Source of the DNA: Actinomycetes bacterium
GTDB taxonomy: Bacteria > Actinomycetota > Actinomycetes > Actinomycetales > Cellulomonadaceae
DNA length: 19,768 nucleotides
Assembly (NCBI GenBank): GCA_023401045.1
Contig: JAEXEM010000285.1
Coordinates: 1-19,768, forward strand
Direction: 5' to 3'
In this document: positions 1-7,966 of the stretch, piece by piece
How positions within the stretch are numbered: position 1 is the stretch's first letter
Layout: each line of letters starts with the position of its first letter
Position numbers and translations under genes: made by a program
Notes under the pieces: generated by a model
Told to the model about the DNA's origin: nothing
What the model saw: the letters and a program-made list of their open reading frames with translations, nothing else
Database searches by the model: none

Positions 1-192
1 ACCGCGCTCTACGACCGGCTGCTCACCGACCTCGCCGCGACCCCGCCGGCCGAGCTCGCCACCCGCCGCATCCGGGTGCCCGGGCCGGCGAAGGCGCTCG
101 TCGTCGGGAAGGTCGTCGGCACCGCGCTCGCACGCGAGGCGTCCGACCGGGTGCTCCGTGTCGCCCGCGTCCGACCGGCGGTGCAGGCGTGA
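1..192 (+). CDS. crtB: Phytoene synthase, C-terminal fragment (gene starts before the window)
   Basis: Frame 1 is open from the first base to a TGA at 190-192, giving the last 63 residues of a protein. The segment has the usual look of a phytoene/squalene synthase C-terminus: an amphipathic helix (LYDRLLTDLAATPP) followed by a basic stretch (RRIRVPGPAKA) of the kind that ends many actinobacterial CrtB proteins. In the family, CrtB condenses two geranylgeranyl diphosphates to phytoene, the substrate of the desaturase encoded next. The stop overlaps the GTG start of crtI by 4 nt (GTGA), so the two are probably translationally coupled. The catalytic aspartate-rich motifs lie outside the window, so the call rests on the C-terminal pattern and, mainly, on position directly before crtI. 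Confidence 0.72.
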   Translation, partial: TALYDRLLTDLAATPPAELATRRIRVPGPAKALVVGKVVGTALAREASDRVLRVARVRPAVQA

Positions 193-1829
193 CGCCGGTG
201 CGCGTCGTCGTCGTCGGGGGCGGGGTCGGCGGGCTGACGACGGCCGCCCTGCTCGCCCGCGGCGGTGCGCAGGTGACGCTGCTCGAGCGGCACGACCGGC
301 TCGGCGGACGTGCCGGGACGTGGCAGCAGGATGGCTTCCGGTTCGACACCGGGCCGTCGTGGTGGTTCATGCCGGAGGTCGTCGAGCACGCGTTCGCGCT
401 GCTCGGCCGGCGCGTCGCCGACCACGTCGACCTCCAGCGCCTCGACCCGGCGTACCGGCTCTTCCCCGAGCCGGGCAGCGGCGTCGACCCGTTCCGCGTC
501 GTCGCGGACCCCGCGGCCAACGCCGCGACGTTCGACGCGATCGAGCCGGGCGCCGGGGCCGCGATCGGCCGCTACGTCGACGAGGCCGGCGAGGCGTACC
601 GGACCGCGCTCGACCACTTCCTCTACACGACCTTCGAGCGGCCCGACCGGGCGCTGTCGGCCGACGTGCTGCGCCGCTCCGGCACCCTCGCGCGGCTGCT
701 CACGCAGTCCCTCGCGGACCGGATCGCCGGGACGGTCGAGCACCCCGTGCTGCGGCAGGTGCTCGGGTACCACGCGGTGTTCCTCGGCTCCTCGCCGTAC
801 CGGGTGCCCGCGCTCTACTCGCTCATGAGCCACCTCGACCTCGGCGAGGGCGTCTTCTACCCGCGCGGCGGGATGTACACGCTCGTCGAGAACCTCGAGA
901 AGGCCGCCGTCGCCGAGGGCGTCGTCGTACGCACGGGTGCCGACGTCGTCGGGATCGAGGTCGACGACGCGCCCCGCAGCGCACGGCATCCCCGCCGGCG
1001 CGGGATCGCCCGGGGCGTGCGGCTCGCGGACGGCACGCTCGTCGAGGCCGACGTCGTCGTCTCCGGTGCTGACCGCCACCACACCGAGACGGCGCTGCTC
1101 GACCCGTCGTACGCCGACCTGCCGGCCGGCGTGTGGGAGAGCCGCGGACCGGGCATCTCGGCGCTGCTCGTCATGGCCGGCGTCCGCGGCGAGCTGCCCG
1201 AGCTCGAGCACCACTCGCTGTTCTTCTCCCGCGACTGGCCGGGGAACTTCGACGCGATCCTCGGGCCGGGCCGTGCCACGCCACCCGGGGGCCTGCGTGT
1301 ACCCGACGTCGCGTCGCTCTACGTCTCGCGGACCACGGCGAGCGACCCGACCGCCGCACCGCCCGGGCACGAGAACCTCTTCGTCCTCGTGCCGTTCCCG
1401 GCCGACCCGGCCATCGGCACCCGGCCCGGCGAGCTCGACGGCTACGCGGACCGCTACCTCGACCAGATCGCCGCGTGGGCGGGCATCCCCGACCTGCGCT
1501 CGCGGGTCGTGCTGCGGCGCGTCGTCGGCCCGGCGGACTTCGCACGGGACCTCTCGGCGTGGCGGGGGACCGCGCTCGGCATGGAGCACACCCTGCGCCA
1601 GTCGGCGATGTTCCGGCCGGGCGTCGCGTCGCACCGCGTGCCGAACCTCCTCCACGTCGGCGGCGGCACGGTGCCGGGTGTGGGTCTGCCGATGGTGCTC
1701 ATCGGTGCCGAGCTCGTCGTCAAGCGGATGCTGGGGGAGACGTCGTCCCGCCCGCTGCCCGCGCCGCTGCGGCCGGGGTTCCTCGCGTCCGCGCTGCCGC
1801 GCGGCCTGTGGTCGCAGGTGGCCCGGTGA
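189..1829 (+). CDS. crtI: Phytoene desaturase (CrtI family, FAD-dependent)
   Basis: A 546-residue protein, normal length for bacterial CrtI. The N-terminus has the dinucleotide-binding fold signature VVVVGGGVGGLTTAALLARG followed by LLERHDRLGGRAGT. The C-terminus has the family's second FAD-contact region, LLHVGGGTVPGVGLPMVL, near residues 484-501. CrtI enzymes desaturate phytoene, usually in four steps, to lycopene. The GTG start at 189 overlaps the upstream stop and gives a protein that begins three residues before the first FAD strand, so it is preferred over later starts. The stop overlaps the GTG of the next gene. With a synthase upstream and lycopene cyclase and elongase genes downstream, lycopene is the expected product. 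A short basic stretch near residues 262-271 (HPRRRGIARG) looks like a loop insertion. Confidence 0.95.
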   Translation: MTPVRVVVVGGGVGGLTTAALLARGGAQVTLLERHDRLGGRAGTWQQDGFRFDTGPSWWFMPEVVEHAFALLGRRVADHVDLQRLDPAYRLFPEPGSGVDPFRVVADPAANAATFDAIEPGAGAAIGRYVDEAGEAYRTALDHFLYTTFERPDRALSADVLRRSGTLARLLTQSLADRIAGTVEHPVLRQVLGYHAVFLGSSPYRVPALYSLMSHLDLGEGVFYPRGGMYTLVENLEKAAVAEGVVVRTGADVVGIEVDDAPRSARHPRRRGIARGVRLADGTLVEADVVVSGADRHHTETALLDPSYADLPAGVWESRGPGISALLVMAGVRGELPELEHHSLFFSRDWPGNFDAILGPGRATPPGGLRVPDVASLYVSRTTASDPTAAPPGHENLFVLVPFPADPAIGTRPGELDGYADRYLDQIAAWAGIPDLRSRVVLRRVVGPADFARDLSAWRGTALGMEHTLRQSAMFRPGVASHRVPNLLHVGGGTVPGVGLPMVLIGAELVVKRMLGETSSRPLPAPLRPGFLASALPRGLWSQVAR

Positions 1830-2212
1830 TCGCGCTCGCGTACCTCGGGGCGCTGCTGCTGTCGATCGGCGGCATGGCGATGATCGACCGGCGGTTCCGG
1901 CTCGCGTTCTGGTACGACGCGCGACGCTCCGCCTGGACGATCGGCATCGGTGTCGTCGGGTTCCTCGTGTGGGACCTCGTCGGGCTCGCGCTCGGCATCT
2001 TCGCGCGCGGCGACTCCCCGCACATGACGGGCCTGCTCCTCGCGCCCGAGCTGCCGGTCGAGGAGGCGTTCTTCCTCGCGCTGCTCTGCTACGTCGGGCT
2101 GCTCGCGTGGCGCTGGTTCGACCGGGTCGCGGCGCACCGCCAGGACGCCGAGCGGGCGCTCGCCCGTGAGCGCGGGACCTCCGGCCGGCCCGACGGCGGT
2201 GACCCGGCATGA
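1826..2212 (+). CDS. crtYe: Lycopene cyclase domain protein, first subunit (CrtYc/CrtYe type)
   Basis: A 128-residue membrane protein with hydrophobic segments near residues 1-20, 37-60 and 80-97. It carries the motif APELPVEEAFFL (about residues 73-84), the conserved acidic motif of small heterodimeric lycopene cyclase subunits (CrtYc/CrtYe/CarR-like family). These proteins work in pairs in the membrane to close end rings on lycopene or on its C50 elongated derivative. The GTG start overlaps the crtI stop by 4 nt and the stop overlaps the next ATG by 4 nt. The last 25 residues are hydrophilic and probably cytoplasmic. Whether the ring formed is epsilon, gamma or beta cannot be read from the sequence, so the Ye-type name is by gene-order analogy with the Corynebacterium glutamicum operon. 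Confidence 0.88.
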   Translation: MIALAYLGALLLSIGGMAMIDRRFRLAFWYDARRSAWTIGIGVVGFLVWDLVGLALGIFARGDSPHMTGLLLAPELPVEEAFFLALLCYVGLLAWRWFDRVAAHRQDAERALARERGTSGRPDGGDPA

Positions 2213-2547
2213 CGAACATCGTCCTCAACGTCCTCGTCATGGTCGCGCTCACGGTCGTCTCGTGGCCGGTGCTGCGGCGCCTGCGCGGCTGGGCGCTGCT
2301 GTGGGCCGCGGTGCACCTGTGCGTCCTCACGGCCGTGTTCGACACGATGATGATCGACGTGGGGCTCTACGTCTTCGACCCCGAGAAGATCCTCGGGGTG
2401 TACGTCTGGGGCGCCCCGCTCGAGGACTTCGCGTACGCGATCGTCGCGGCCGTCTTCGTGCCGGTGCTGTGGACCGTGCTCGGGCGCTCGCGCCGCACGT
2501 CCTCGCGCCCCGACGAGGGCGCCGCGAACGACAGGGAGACGGTGTGA
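2209..2547 (+). CDS. crtYf: Lycopene cyclase domain protein, second subunit (CrtYd/CrtYf type)
   Basis: A 112-residue membrane protein with three hydrophobic segments (about residues 4-20, 28-52 and 77-92). It carries the acidic motif WGAPLEDFAYAI near residues 67-78, the counterpart of the PELPVEE motif in the preceding gene. The two together match the heterodimeric lycopene cyclase arrangement of actinobacteria. The ATG lies in an ATGA overlap with the upstream stop, which supports both the start choice and coupled synthesis of the two subunits in equal amounts. The stop overlaps the GTG of the prenyltransferase gene. The C-terminal tail of about 20 residues is hydrophilic. Ring type is not determinable from the sequence. 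Confidence 0.88.
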   Translation: MTNIVLNVLVMVALTVVSWPVLRRLRGWALLWAAVHLCVLTAVFDTMMIDVGLYVFDPEKILGVYVWGAPLEDFAYAIVAAVFVPVLWTVLGRSRRTSSRPDEGAANDRETV

Positions 2548-3455
2548 GCGGGACGGTCCGGACGCGGGGATCGGCGGTGACGGCGGTGCGCGAGGTGCTC
2601 GCGGCGTCCCGGCCGTTCTCGTGGGTCAACACGGCGTACCCGTTCGCCGCCGGCTGGCTGCTCGCGACCGACGGGCAGGTCGACGTGCGGCTCGTCGTCG
2701 GCACGCTGTTCTTCCTCGTGCCGTACAACCTGCTGATGTACGGCATCAACGACGTCTTCGACTACGCCTCCGACCTCGCCAACCCGCGCAAGGGCGGGAT
2801 CGAGGGCGGGCTCGTCGACCCGTCACGGGCCCGCGCCGCGCACCGGCGCATCCTCGTCGCGTGCGCGGTGACGACGCTGCCGTTCACGCTCTGGCTGCTC
2901 GCGCTCGGCTCGCCGCTCGCGGGACTCGTGCTGCTCGTCGTGCTGTTGGACGTCGTCGCCTACTCGGCGCCCCGGCTGCGCTTCAAGGAGCGCCCGGGCC
3001 TCGACTCGCTGTCGTCGTCGATCCACTTCGTCGGGCCGCTGCTCTACGCGCTCGTCCTCGCCGGTGCCGACCTCGGTGCGCGCACGACGTGGCCGGTGCT
3101 CGTCGCGTTCCTCCTGTGGGGCATGGCGTCGCACGCGTTCGGCGCGGTGCAGGACGTCAAGGCGGACCGGGCCGGCGGCATCGGCTCGGTCGCCACGGTG
3201 CTCGGGGCGCGGCCGACGGTGCTCGCCGCGACCGGTGCGTACGTCGTCGCGGCGCTCGTCCTGCTCGCGCTGCCCTGGCCGGGGGTGCTCGCGGCGGTCC
3301 TCCCGCTGCCCTACGCGGTGAGTACGTGGCGGTTCCGCGGGGTGACCGACGAGGACTGCGAGCGCGCCAACGCGGGGTGGCGGACGTTCCTGTGGCTCAA
3401 CCTCGTCACCGGGTTCCTCGTGACGATGCTGCTCATCGCGGTCGCGCTCACCTGA
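2544..3455 (+). CDS. crtEb: Lycopene elongase, UbiA-family prenyltransferase (C50 carotenoid synthesis)
   Basis: A 303-residue polytopic membrane protein of the UbiA prenyltransferase superfamily. The first aspartate-rich motif is GINDVFDYASD (about residues 67-77) and the second is DVKAD (about 204-208); both bind the magnesium-diphosphate of the prenyl donor. Next to crtI and split cyclase genes, the expected role is adding C5 units from dimethylallyl diphosphate to both ends of lycopene (CrtEb in Corynebacterium, CrtE2 in Micrococcus), giving a C50 carotenoid such as a decaprenoxanthin- or sarcinaxanthin-type pigment. The GTG at 2544 overlaps the upstream stop by 4 nt, so it is chosen over the open reading upstream, which only shadows crtYf. 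The gene ends 31 nt from the convergent LacI-family gene, with no obvious terminator hairpin between them. Confidence 0.92.
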   Translation: MSGTVRTRGSAVTAVREVLAASRPFSWVNTAYPFAAGWLLATDGQVDVRLVVGTLFFLVPYNLLMYGINDVFDYASDLANPRKGGIEGGLVDPSRARAAHRRILVACAVTTLPFTLWLLALGSPLAGLVLLVVLLDVVAYSAPRLRFKERPGLDSLSSSIHFVGPLLYALVLAGADLGARTTWPVLVAFLLWGMASHAFGAVQDVKADRAGGIGSVATVLGARPTVLAATGAYVVAALVLLALPWPGVLAAVLPLPYAVSTWRFRGVTDEDCERANAGWRTFLWLNLVTGFLVTMLLIAVALT

Positions 3456-3486
3456 CCTGCGGCGGGCGCGGGAGGACGACGGCGCG

Positions 3487-4548
3487 TCAGCGGCGGTCGA
3501 GCGCCCCGTCGCGGGCCGGTGCGCTCGTGCTGCCGCGCACCGTCAACGACGTCGCCAGCTCGACGTGCCGCGAGGCCGGCCAGCTCCCCGACGCCATCGT
3601 GACGAGGGACTGCACAGCCATCCGCCCCATGCCGTCGAGGTGCTGGTGGACGGTGGTGAGCGGCGGTGTGGTCCAGGCCGCCTGCGGCGTGTCGTCGAAG
3701 CCGGTGACGCTCAGCTCGTCCGGGACGCGGATCCCGAGCGCGTGCGCGGAGGACAGCGCACCGACGGCGAGCTCGTCGTCGGCAGCCATGATCGCGGTGG
3801 GCCGGTCGGGGGACGTCAGGAGGTCGTGCGCGTGCCGGGCACCCGTCGCGCCGTCGAACTGGCCGGTGCGGACGAGAGCCGGGTCCACCGTGAGCCCCGC
3901 GGCGTCCATCGCCGCGTTGAACCCGTAGAAGCGCTCCTGCGCCGCCCCGGAGCTCTCGGGCCCGCCGATCCACGCGATGCGCCGGTGGCCGAGCGCGAGG
4001 AGGTGCTCGGTGGCCGCGCGGGCGCCGGCCCAGTTCGACGAGCCGACGCTGATCATCCGCTCGTTGGTGGTGTCGACGGGGTCGACCATGACGAAGGGGA
4101 TGCCGGCGTCCGCCGCGGCGTCGATGAGCGCGTCCGGCTCGGAGAGCGTCAGCCCGACGATCCCGACGACGCCGATCGCGCGCTGGTCGGCGACCCACTC
4201 GCGGGCCACGGTGCGACGTCGCCGTACCGCCAGCTCCGGGGGCAGTCGCGTGACGAGGTCGAGGCGGGCCTCCGTCGCCGAGGCCAGGACCCCTTCGAGC
4301 ACCTTGAGGATGTACGGCGACGCCGGGATGTCGAACACGACCGCGAGGGCGCGTCGCTCGGTCGGCGCGCCGCGTGCGGTCGTCGGCCGGTAGTCGAGCT
4401 CGGCGACGGCCGCGAGGATCCGCTCCCGGGTCGCGCCGGCGACGTCGTCGCGCCCGTTCAGCGTCTTGGAGACCGTCGCCTTCGAGACGCCCGCGGCGGC
4501 AGCGACGTCCGCGAGCGTGGCTCGGCGGGCGGTCCGGTCGGTACCCAC
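3487..4548 (-). CDS. LacI-family transcriptional regulator (probable repressor of the GH39/ABC locus)
   Basis: A 353-residue protein with an N-terminal LacI helix-turn-helix (ATLADVAAAAGVSKATVSKT, about residues 10-29) and hinge, then a periplasmic-binding-protein-like sensor domain ending in the usual SVTGFDDTPQAAWTTPPLTT segment. The GTG at 4548 is preferred because GAGGAG lies 4 nt upstream (4558-4553). An in-frame TTG at 4593 would add 15 residues, but it has no Shine-Dalgarno sequence and would lie at or before the likely transcript start. The gene is divergent from the GH39 operon and both flanks of the shared gap hold a CGAAA-N3-TTTCG palindrome, so autoregulation and repression of the operon are the simplest inference. 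The inducer is probably a sugar released by or imported through that operon. Confidence 0.93.
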   Translation of the reverse strand: MGTDRTARRATLADVAAAAGVSKATVSKTLNGRDDVAGATRERILAAVAELDYRPTTARGAPTERRALAVVFDIPASPYILKVLEGVLASATEARLDLVTRLPPELAVRRRRTVAREWVADQRAIGVVGIVGLTLSEPDALIDAAADAGIPFVMVDPVDTTNERMISVGSSNWAGARAATEHLLALGHRRIAWIGGPESSGAAQERFYGFNAAMDAAGLTVDPALVRTGQFDGATGARHAHDLLTSPDRPTAIMAADDELAVGALSSAHALGIRVPDELSVTGFDDTPQAAWTTPPLTTVHQHLDGMGRMAVQSLVTMASGSWPASRHVELATSLTVRGSTSAPARDGALDRR

Positions 4549-4617
4549 GGGTCTCCTCGGGGAACGGGCCTCAGGGCGAGAGGCGTCGGACAACGAGGCT
4601 AGACCACCGCAAGCACC

Positions 4618-4634
4618 GGCGAAAATATTTCGCC
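4618..4634. promoter_or_regulatory. Probable LacI-family operator 1 (in front of the regulator gene)
   Basis: GGCGAAAATATTTCGCC is an inverted repeat with perfect 7-bp arms around a 3-nt centre. It lies about 70 bp upstream of the GTG of the LacI-family gene and would overlap the -35 region of that gene if TAGCCT (4601-4596) is the -10. Its core, CGAAA-N3-TTTCG, recurs at 4920-4932. The match between two sites flanking a LacI gene and its divergent operon is seen directly; that this regulator binds them is inference. Confidence 0.6.
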
Positions 4635-4869
4635 AGCGGTTGCACCGGCTGCGTCGCCCGGAGGACGCGGTGACGGACGCTCGGGTTCGCGGACGTGTCG
4701 CCGCACGTCAGCGCGCCATGGGGGCGTCCTGGGTGCGCTTCCACCCGCGAGCGGTCCGGCCGGCACCTGGGCGGGGCGAACGTGCAGGTCCGGGCGATCC
4801 CTGGACGTCGATCGTCGACACCGCCCGGCGGTAGCAGGTGCGGGCGGAGGCCTTCCGGGACCTTCACCG

Positions 4870-4900
4870 TGGACAGACCACGTCCTGGGTGCTCTACCAT
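4870..4900 (+). promoter_or_regulatory. Possible promoter of the GH39/ABC operon
   Basis: TGGACA (4870-4875) and TACCAT (4895-4900) resemble -35 and -10 hexamers of the housekeeping sigma factor, with a 19-nt spacer, which is long. Transcription would begin near 4907, placing the palindrome at 4920-4932 just downstream of the start, a normal repressor position. The hexamers are imperfect and the region is GC-rich, so this is a weak call. Confidence 0.3.
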
Positions 4901-4919
4901 CAGGCGTCGGAACATGTTG

Positions 4920-4932
4920 CGAAACAGTTTCG
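4920..4932. promoter_or_regulatory. Probable LacI-family operator 2 (in front of the GH39 operon)
   Basis: CGAAACAGTTTCG is an inverted repeat with perfect 6-bp arms and a single central base. It lies 52 bp before the GH39 start codon and matches operator 1 in its CGAAA-N3-TTTCG core and spacing. The odd-length centre differs from classical lac-type operators with a central CG. Confidence 0.6.
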
Positions 4933-4984
4933 ACGCTCACGGGGCTGGCGCTGCTGCTCGCCCGGACGACCAAAGGAGGTCCTT

Positions 4985-6619
4985 GTGTCTGTCGGCACAC
5001 AGCCGTCATCCCTGCTGATCGACGGCCGTCCGTCGCTCGACGCCCCGCTGCGGCACATCTGGAACGAGTGCGTCGGCGCGGGCCGCGCGAACGAGGCGCT
5101 GCGCGTCGACTGGCAGGAACACTTCCGGGAGGCCGTCGAGGTGCTCGGGGCCCGCTACGTGCGGTTCCACGGCGTCTTCCACGACGACATGTTCGTCTAC
5201 CGCGCCTCGAACGGGGGTGGGTTCGGCCCGCCCACGCCGCTCGAGGAGCCGGTCTACACGTACGCCTACGTCGACAAGGTCTTCGACGCGATCCTCGACG
5301 CCGGCGCCCGTCCCTTCGTCGAGCTCGGCTTCATGCCCCGCGAGCTCGCCACGCAGACCGAGACCCTCTTCTGGTGGAAGGCGCACTGCAGCCCGCCGAA
5401 GGACATGGGCGCCTGGGTCGAGCTCGTGACGACGACCGTCCGCCACTGGATCGAGCGGTACGGGATCGACGAGGTGCGGCAGTGGCCGTTCGAGATCTGG
5501 AACGAGCCGAACCTCGTGCCCCACTTCTGGACCGGCACGCGCACCGAGTACTTCGAGCTCTACGAGGCGACCGCGCGGGCCATCAAGGCGATCGACCCGC
5601 AGCTCAAGGTGGGTGGCCCCTCGTCGTCGGTCTTCGTCCCGGACGCCCGGTACGACGGCGAGTACCACGACAAGTCCGTCGAGGCCGCGACCGCCGAGGC
5701 GCCGGACCCCGATGTGCTGCCGTGGAAGCCGGTCTGGATCCGCGAGCTCATCGAGTTCTGCGCCGAGCGCGACCTGCCGCTCGACTTCCTCTCGACGCAC
5801 CTCTACCCCACGGACTTCGCGTTCGACACGCAGGGGAAGGGGCGGTCCATCAGCCGCAACCGCGACGCGACGATGAACGACCTCGTCATGCTGCGCGGGA
5901 TCCTCGCCGAGAGCCCGTACCCGGACGCCGAGGTCCACATCACCGAGTGGTCGACGTCGCCGTCCAGCCGTGACCACATGCACGACACGGTGTTCGCCGC
6001 GACGTACATCACCCGCGCGTTCCTGCAGTGCCAGGACCTCGCCGACTCCATCTCGTACTGGACGTTCACCGACGTCTTCGAGGAGGGCGGCGGTGGGATC
6101 GGCCCGTTCCACGGCGGGTTCGGCTTCGTCAACGAGCAGGGCATCCACAAGCCCACGTTCCACGCGATGGCGATGCTCAACCGGCTCGGCCGCACGATCG
6201 CGCTCGAGACGGACCACGGCGTCATCACCCGCACCGCGGACGACGCGGTCGCGGCCGTGTTCTTCAACTACCCGGACTCGATGGGCGCGCGGTCCGTCGG
6301 CGGTGCGAACAGCTACGCCGAGGCCCGTCGCCACCACGGGGAGGGGCCCGCGCGGCGCATCGACCACCGCGTCGCGGGGCTCGAGCCCGGTGCCCGGTAC
6401 GACGTCGAGATCGTCGACTGGGAGCACGGGAACGTCGCCGAGGCCTGGCACGCCATGGGGGAGCCCCTCAACCTCTCGCGCCAGGACGTCCTCGACCTCA
6501 AGAAGGTCGCCGACGACCTCGACCGCCGGGAGCTCACCGTCGACGCCGCCGGCGTCCTCACGATCGACCTCGAGCTGCCCGCGTGGGCCGTCGCGTCGAT
6601 CGCTCGCACCACCAAGTGA
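4985..6619 (+). CDS. Glycoside hydrolase family 39 (beta-xylosidase-like), cytoplasmic
   Basis: A 544-residue protein with a GH39 clan-A (beta/alpha)8 barrel pattern. The general acid/base is probably Glu174 in FEIWNEPN and the nucleophile Glu321 in VHITEWST. The early strand RYVRFHGVFHDDM and the HLYPTDF segment also fit GH39. The C-terminal part (about residues 430-544) looks like the usual accessory beta-sandwich. Known GH39 members are mainly xylan 1,4-beta-xylosidases and alpha-L-iduronidases; in an actinobacterial sugar-uptake operon a xylosidase is likeliest. No signal peptide is seen, so it should act inside the cell on imported oligosaccharides. The GTG at 4985 is chosen because a near-perfect Shine-Dalgarno (AAGGAGGT, 4973-4980) precedes it. 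It is the first gene of an operon with the transporter; the gap to the next gene is 29 nt. Exact substrate is not proven. Confidence 0.88.
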   Translation: MSVGTQPSSLLIDGRPSLDAPLRHIWNECVGAGRANEALRVDWQEHFREAVEVLGARYVRFHGVFHDDMFVYRASNGGGFGPPTPLEEPVYTYAYVDKVFDAILDAGARPFVELGFMPRELATQTETLFWWKAHCSPPKDMGAWVELVTTTVRHWIERYGIDEVRQWPFEIWNEPNLVPHFWTGTRTEYFELYEATARAIKAIDPQLKVGGPSSSVFVPDARYDGEYHDKSVEAATAEAPDPDVLPWKPVWIRELIEFCAERDLPLDFLSTHLYPTDFAFDTQGKGRSISRNRDATMNDLVMLRGILAESPYPDAEVHITEWSTSPSSRDHMHDTVFAATYITRAFLQCQDLADSISYWTFTDVFEEGGGGIGPFHGGFGFVNEQGIHKPTFHAMAMLNRLGRTIALETDHGVITRTADDAVAAVFFNYPDSMGARSVGGANSYAEARRHHGEGPARRIDHRVAGLEPGARYDVEIVDWEHGNVAEAWHAMGEPLNLSRQDVLDLKKVADDLDRRELTVDAAGVLTIDLELPAWAVASIARTTK

Positions 6620-6648
6620 CACCACCGAAGAAGCACCGAAGGGACTCG

Positions 6649-7959
6649 ATGATGAGGATCAGCACCCGGTTCGCCGGAGCGGCGGCGACCGCCGCCGTGG
6701 CCGCACTCGCGCTCACCGCCTGCAGCGGTGGCGGCGGCGCGACGGACGAGGCCGGCGAGGGCAACAAGCCGGCGGAGCTCACCGTCGCCGCGTGGATGGA
6801 CTTCCCCCAGGACCTGCTCGACTCCTTCGAGGAGGAGCACGGCATCAAGGTCGTCGTCAACTCCTTCCCCGACGGGGCGTCGGCGCAGACGGTCCTGCGC
6901 AACGGTCTCTCGGCGGACGGCGCGGGGCTGTCCGACGTCCACCTCGTCGAGCTCGACTGGTGGACCGAGATGATGTCGATCCCCGAGGACTGGGTCGAGC
7001 TCCCCGAGCAGCCCGGCCGCTGGGTCGACTGGAAGGTCACGCAGGGCTCGGTCGACGGGAAGATCACGGGCTACGGCACCGACATCGGCCCGCTCGCGAT
7101 CGCGTTCAACGAGAACATGACCTCGGCGGCCGGCGTGGCCACCGACCCCGAGTCGCTCGGTGAGTTCATCGGCGGCGACGACGCCACGTGGCAGTCGTTC
7201 CTCGACGCCGGCCGCGAGTACGTCGCAACGGCGGACAACTACTTCATCGACTCGCTGACGAACGCGTTCCAGGCGGCCATCAACCTCATGCCCGCGGCGT
7301 TCGAGGACCCGGAGTCCGGCCTGCCCTACGACCTCGCGGAGAACACCGAGGTCAAGGAGCGCTTCATGATGTTCGCCGAGGCGGCCGAGGACGGCGTCTC
7401 CGCGGGCATCGCCATCGGCCACGCCGACTGGGGCGCCGGCTTCCAGAACGAGCAGTGGGCCACCGTCGTCACCCCCGCGTGGATGACCGGGCTCATCGCC
7501 GAGAACGCCGACGGCATCGAGGGCTGGCGCATCGCCAGCACGTTCCCCGAGGGCGGCGGCAACTGGGGCGGCTCGTTCTTCGCGGTCCCCTCGACCGGCA
7601 AGAACACCGAGTGGGCCGTCAAGCTCGCCGACCACCTCACCACGGCGGACGCCGCCATCTCGTGGTTCAACACCACCGGCCAGTTCCCGTCGCAGCTCGA
7701 CGCGATGAGCAGCGACGAGATCGCCGAGGCGGAGAACGCGTTCTACGGCGACCAGAAGGTCGGCCAGATCTACGGTGACCTCGCCGCTGCGGCGGGCGAC
7801 GCCGCGGCCGGTGGCTTCCGCGGCGAGAACTTCGCGGGCATCCAGACGCTCGTCACGGACGGCATCCGGCTCGTCGAGTCCGGCAGCGCCACCGCTGCCG
7901 AGGCCTGGGAGACCACGGTGAAGAACTTCGACGCCATGGGCTTCGAGACCGCCGGCTGA
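6649..7959 (+). CDS. ABC transporter sugar-binding lipoprotein (CUT1, extracellular solute-binding family 1)
   Basis: A 436-residue protein with a lipoprotein signal peptide: basic MMRISTR, a hydrophobic stretch and a lipobox LTAC with Cys25 as the lipidated residue, followed by a Gly/Ser/acidic tether. The mature protein begins ELTVAAWMDFPQDLLDSFEE, the normal first strand and helix of family-1 solute-binding proteins for oligosaccharides. It would capture sugar outside the membrane and deliver it to the two permeases encoded downstream. The ATG at 6649 has a GAAGGGA ribosome-binding site; a second ATG directly follows and could also be used. Co-transcription with a GH39 enzyme suggests xylo- or arabino-oligosaccharides, which is inference. 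A large structured RNA follows the stop codon. Confidence 0.92.
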   Translation: MMRISTRFAGAAATAAVAALALTACSGGGGATDEAGEGNKPAELTVAAWMDFPQDLLDSFEEEHGIKVVVNSFPDGASAQTVLRNGLSADGAGLSDVHLVELDWWTEMMSIPEDWVELPEQPGRWVDWKVTQGSVDGKITGYGTDIGPLAIAFNENMTSAAGVATDPESLGEFIGGDDATWQSFLDAGREYVATADNYFIDSLTNAFQAAINLMPAAFEDPESGLPYDLAENTEVKERFMMFAEAAEDGVSAGIAIGHADWGAGFQNEQWATVVTPAWMTGLIAENADGIEGWRIASTFPEGGGNWGGSFFAVPSTGKNTEWAVKLADHLTTADAAISWFNTTGQFPSQLDAMSSDEIAEAENAFYGDQKVGQIYGDLAAAAGDAAAGGFRGENFAGIQTLVTDGIRLVESGSATAAEAWETTVKNFDAMGFETAG

Positions 7960-7966
7960 CCCCCCT

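Larger units (their letters stand above)
4549..4984. promoter_or_regulatory. Divergent regulatory gap between the LacI-family gene and the GH39 operon
   Basis: This 436-bp gap has no convincing gene. It holds two operator-like palindromes of the same pattern, one near each gene, plus promoter-like hexamers on both strands. On the minus strand TAGCCT (4601-4596) could be the -10 of the regulator; the first palindrome would then sit over its -35 region. On the plus strand TGGACA and TACCAT precede the second palindrome. The central part (about 4640-4860) shows no further structure that I can defend. Confidence 0.5.

Noticed and set aside
9..2345. A 778-codon open frame on the minus strand opposite the carotenoid genes
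   Set aside because: Its product is mostly Arg, Ala, Gly and Pro with no recognisable domain. It mirrors crtI, which has clear motifs; such antisense frames arise from high GC at third codon positions.
4549..4593. A TTG start at 4593 for the LacI-family regulator
   Set aside because: It has no Shine-Dalgarno sequence, encodes a tail not typical of the family, and the GTG at 4548 has GAGGAG at good spacing.
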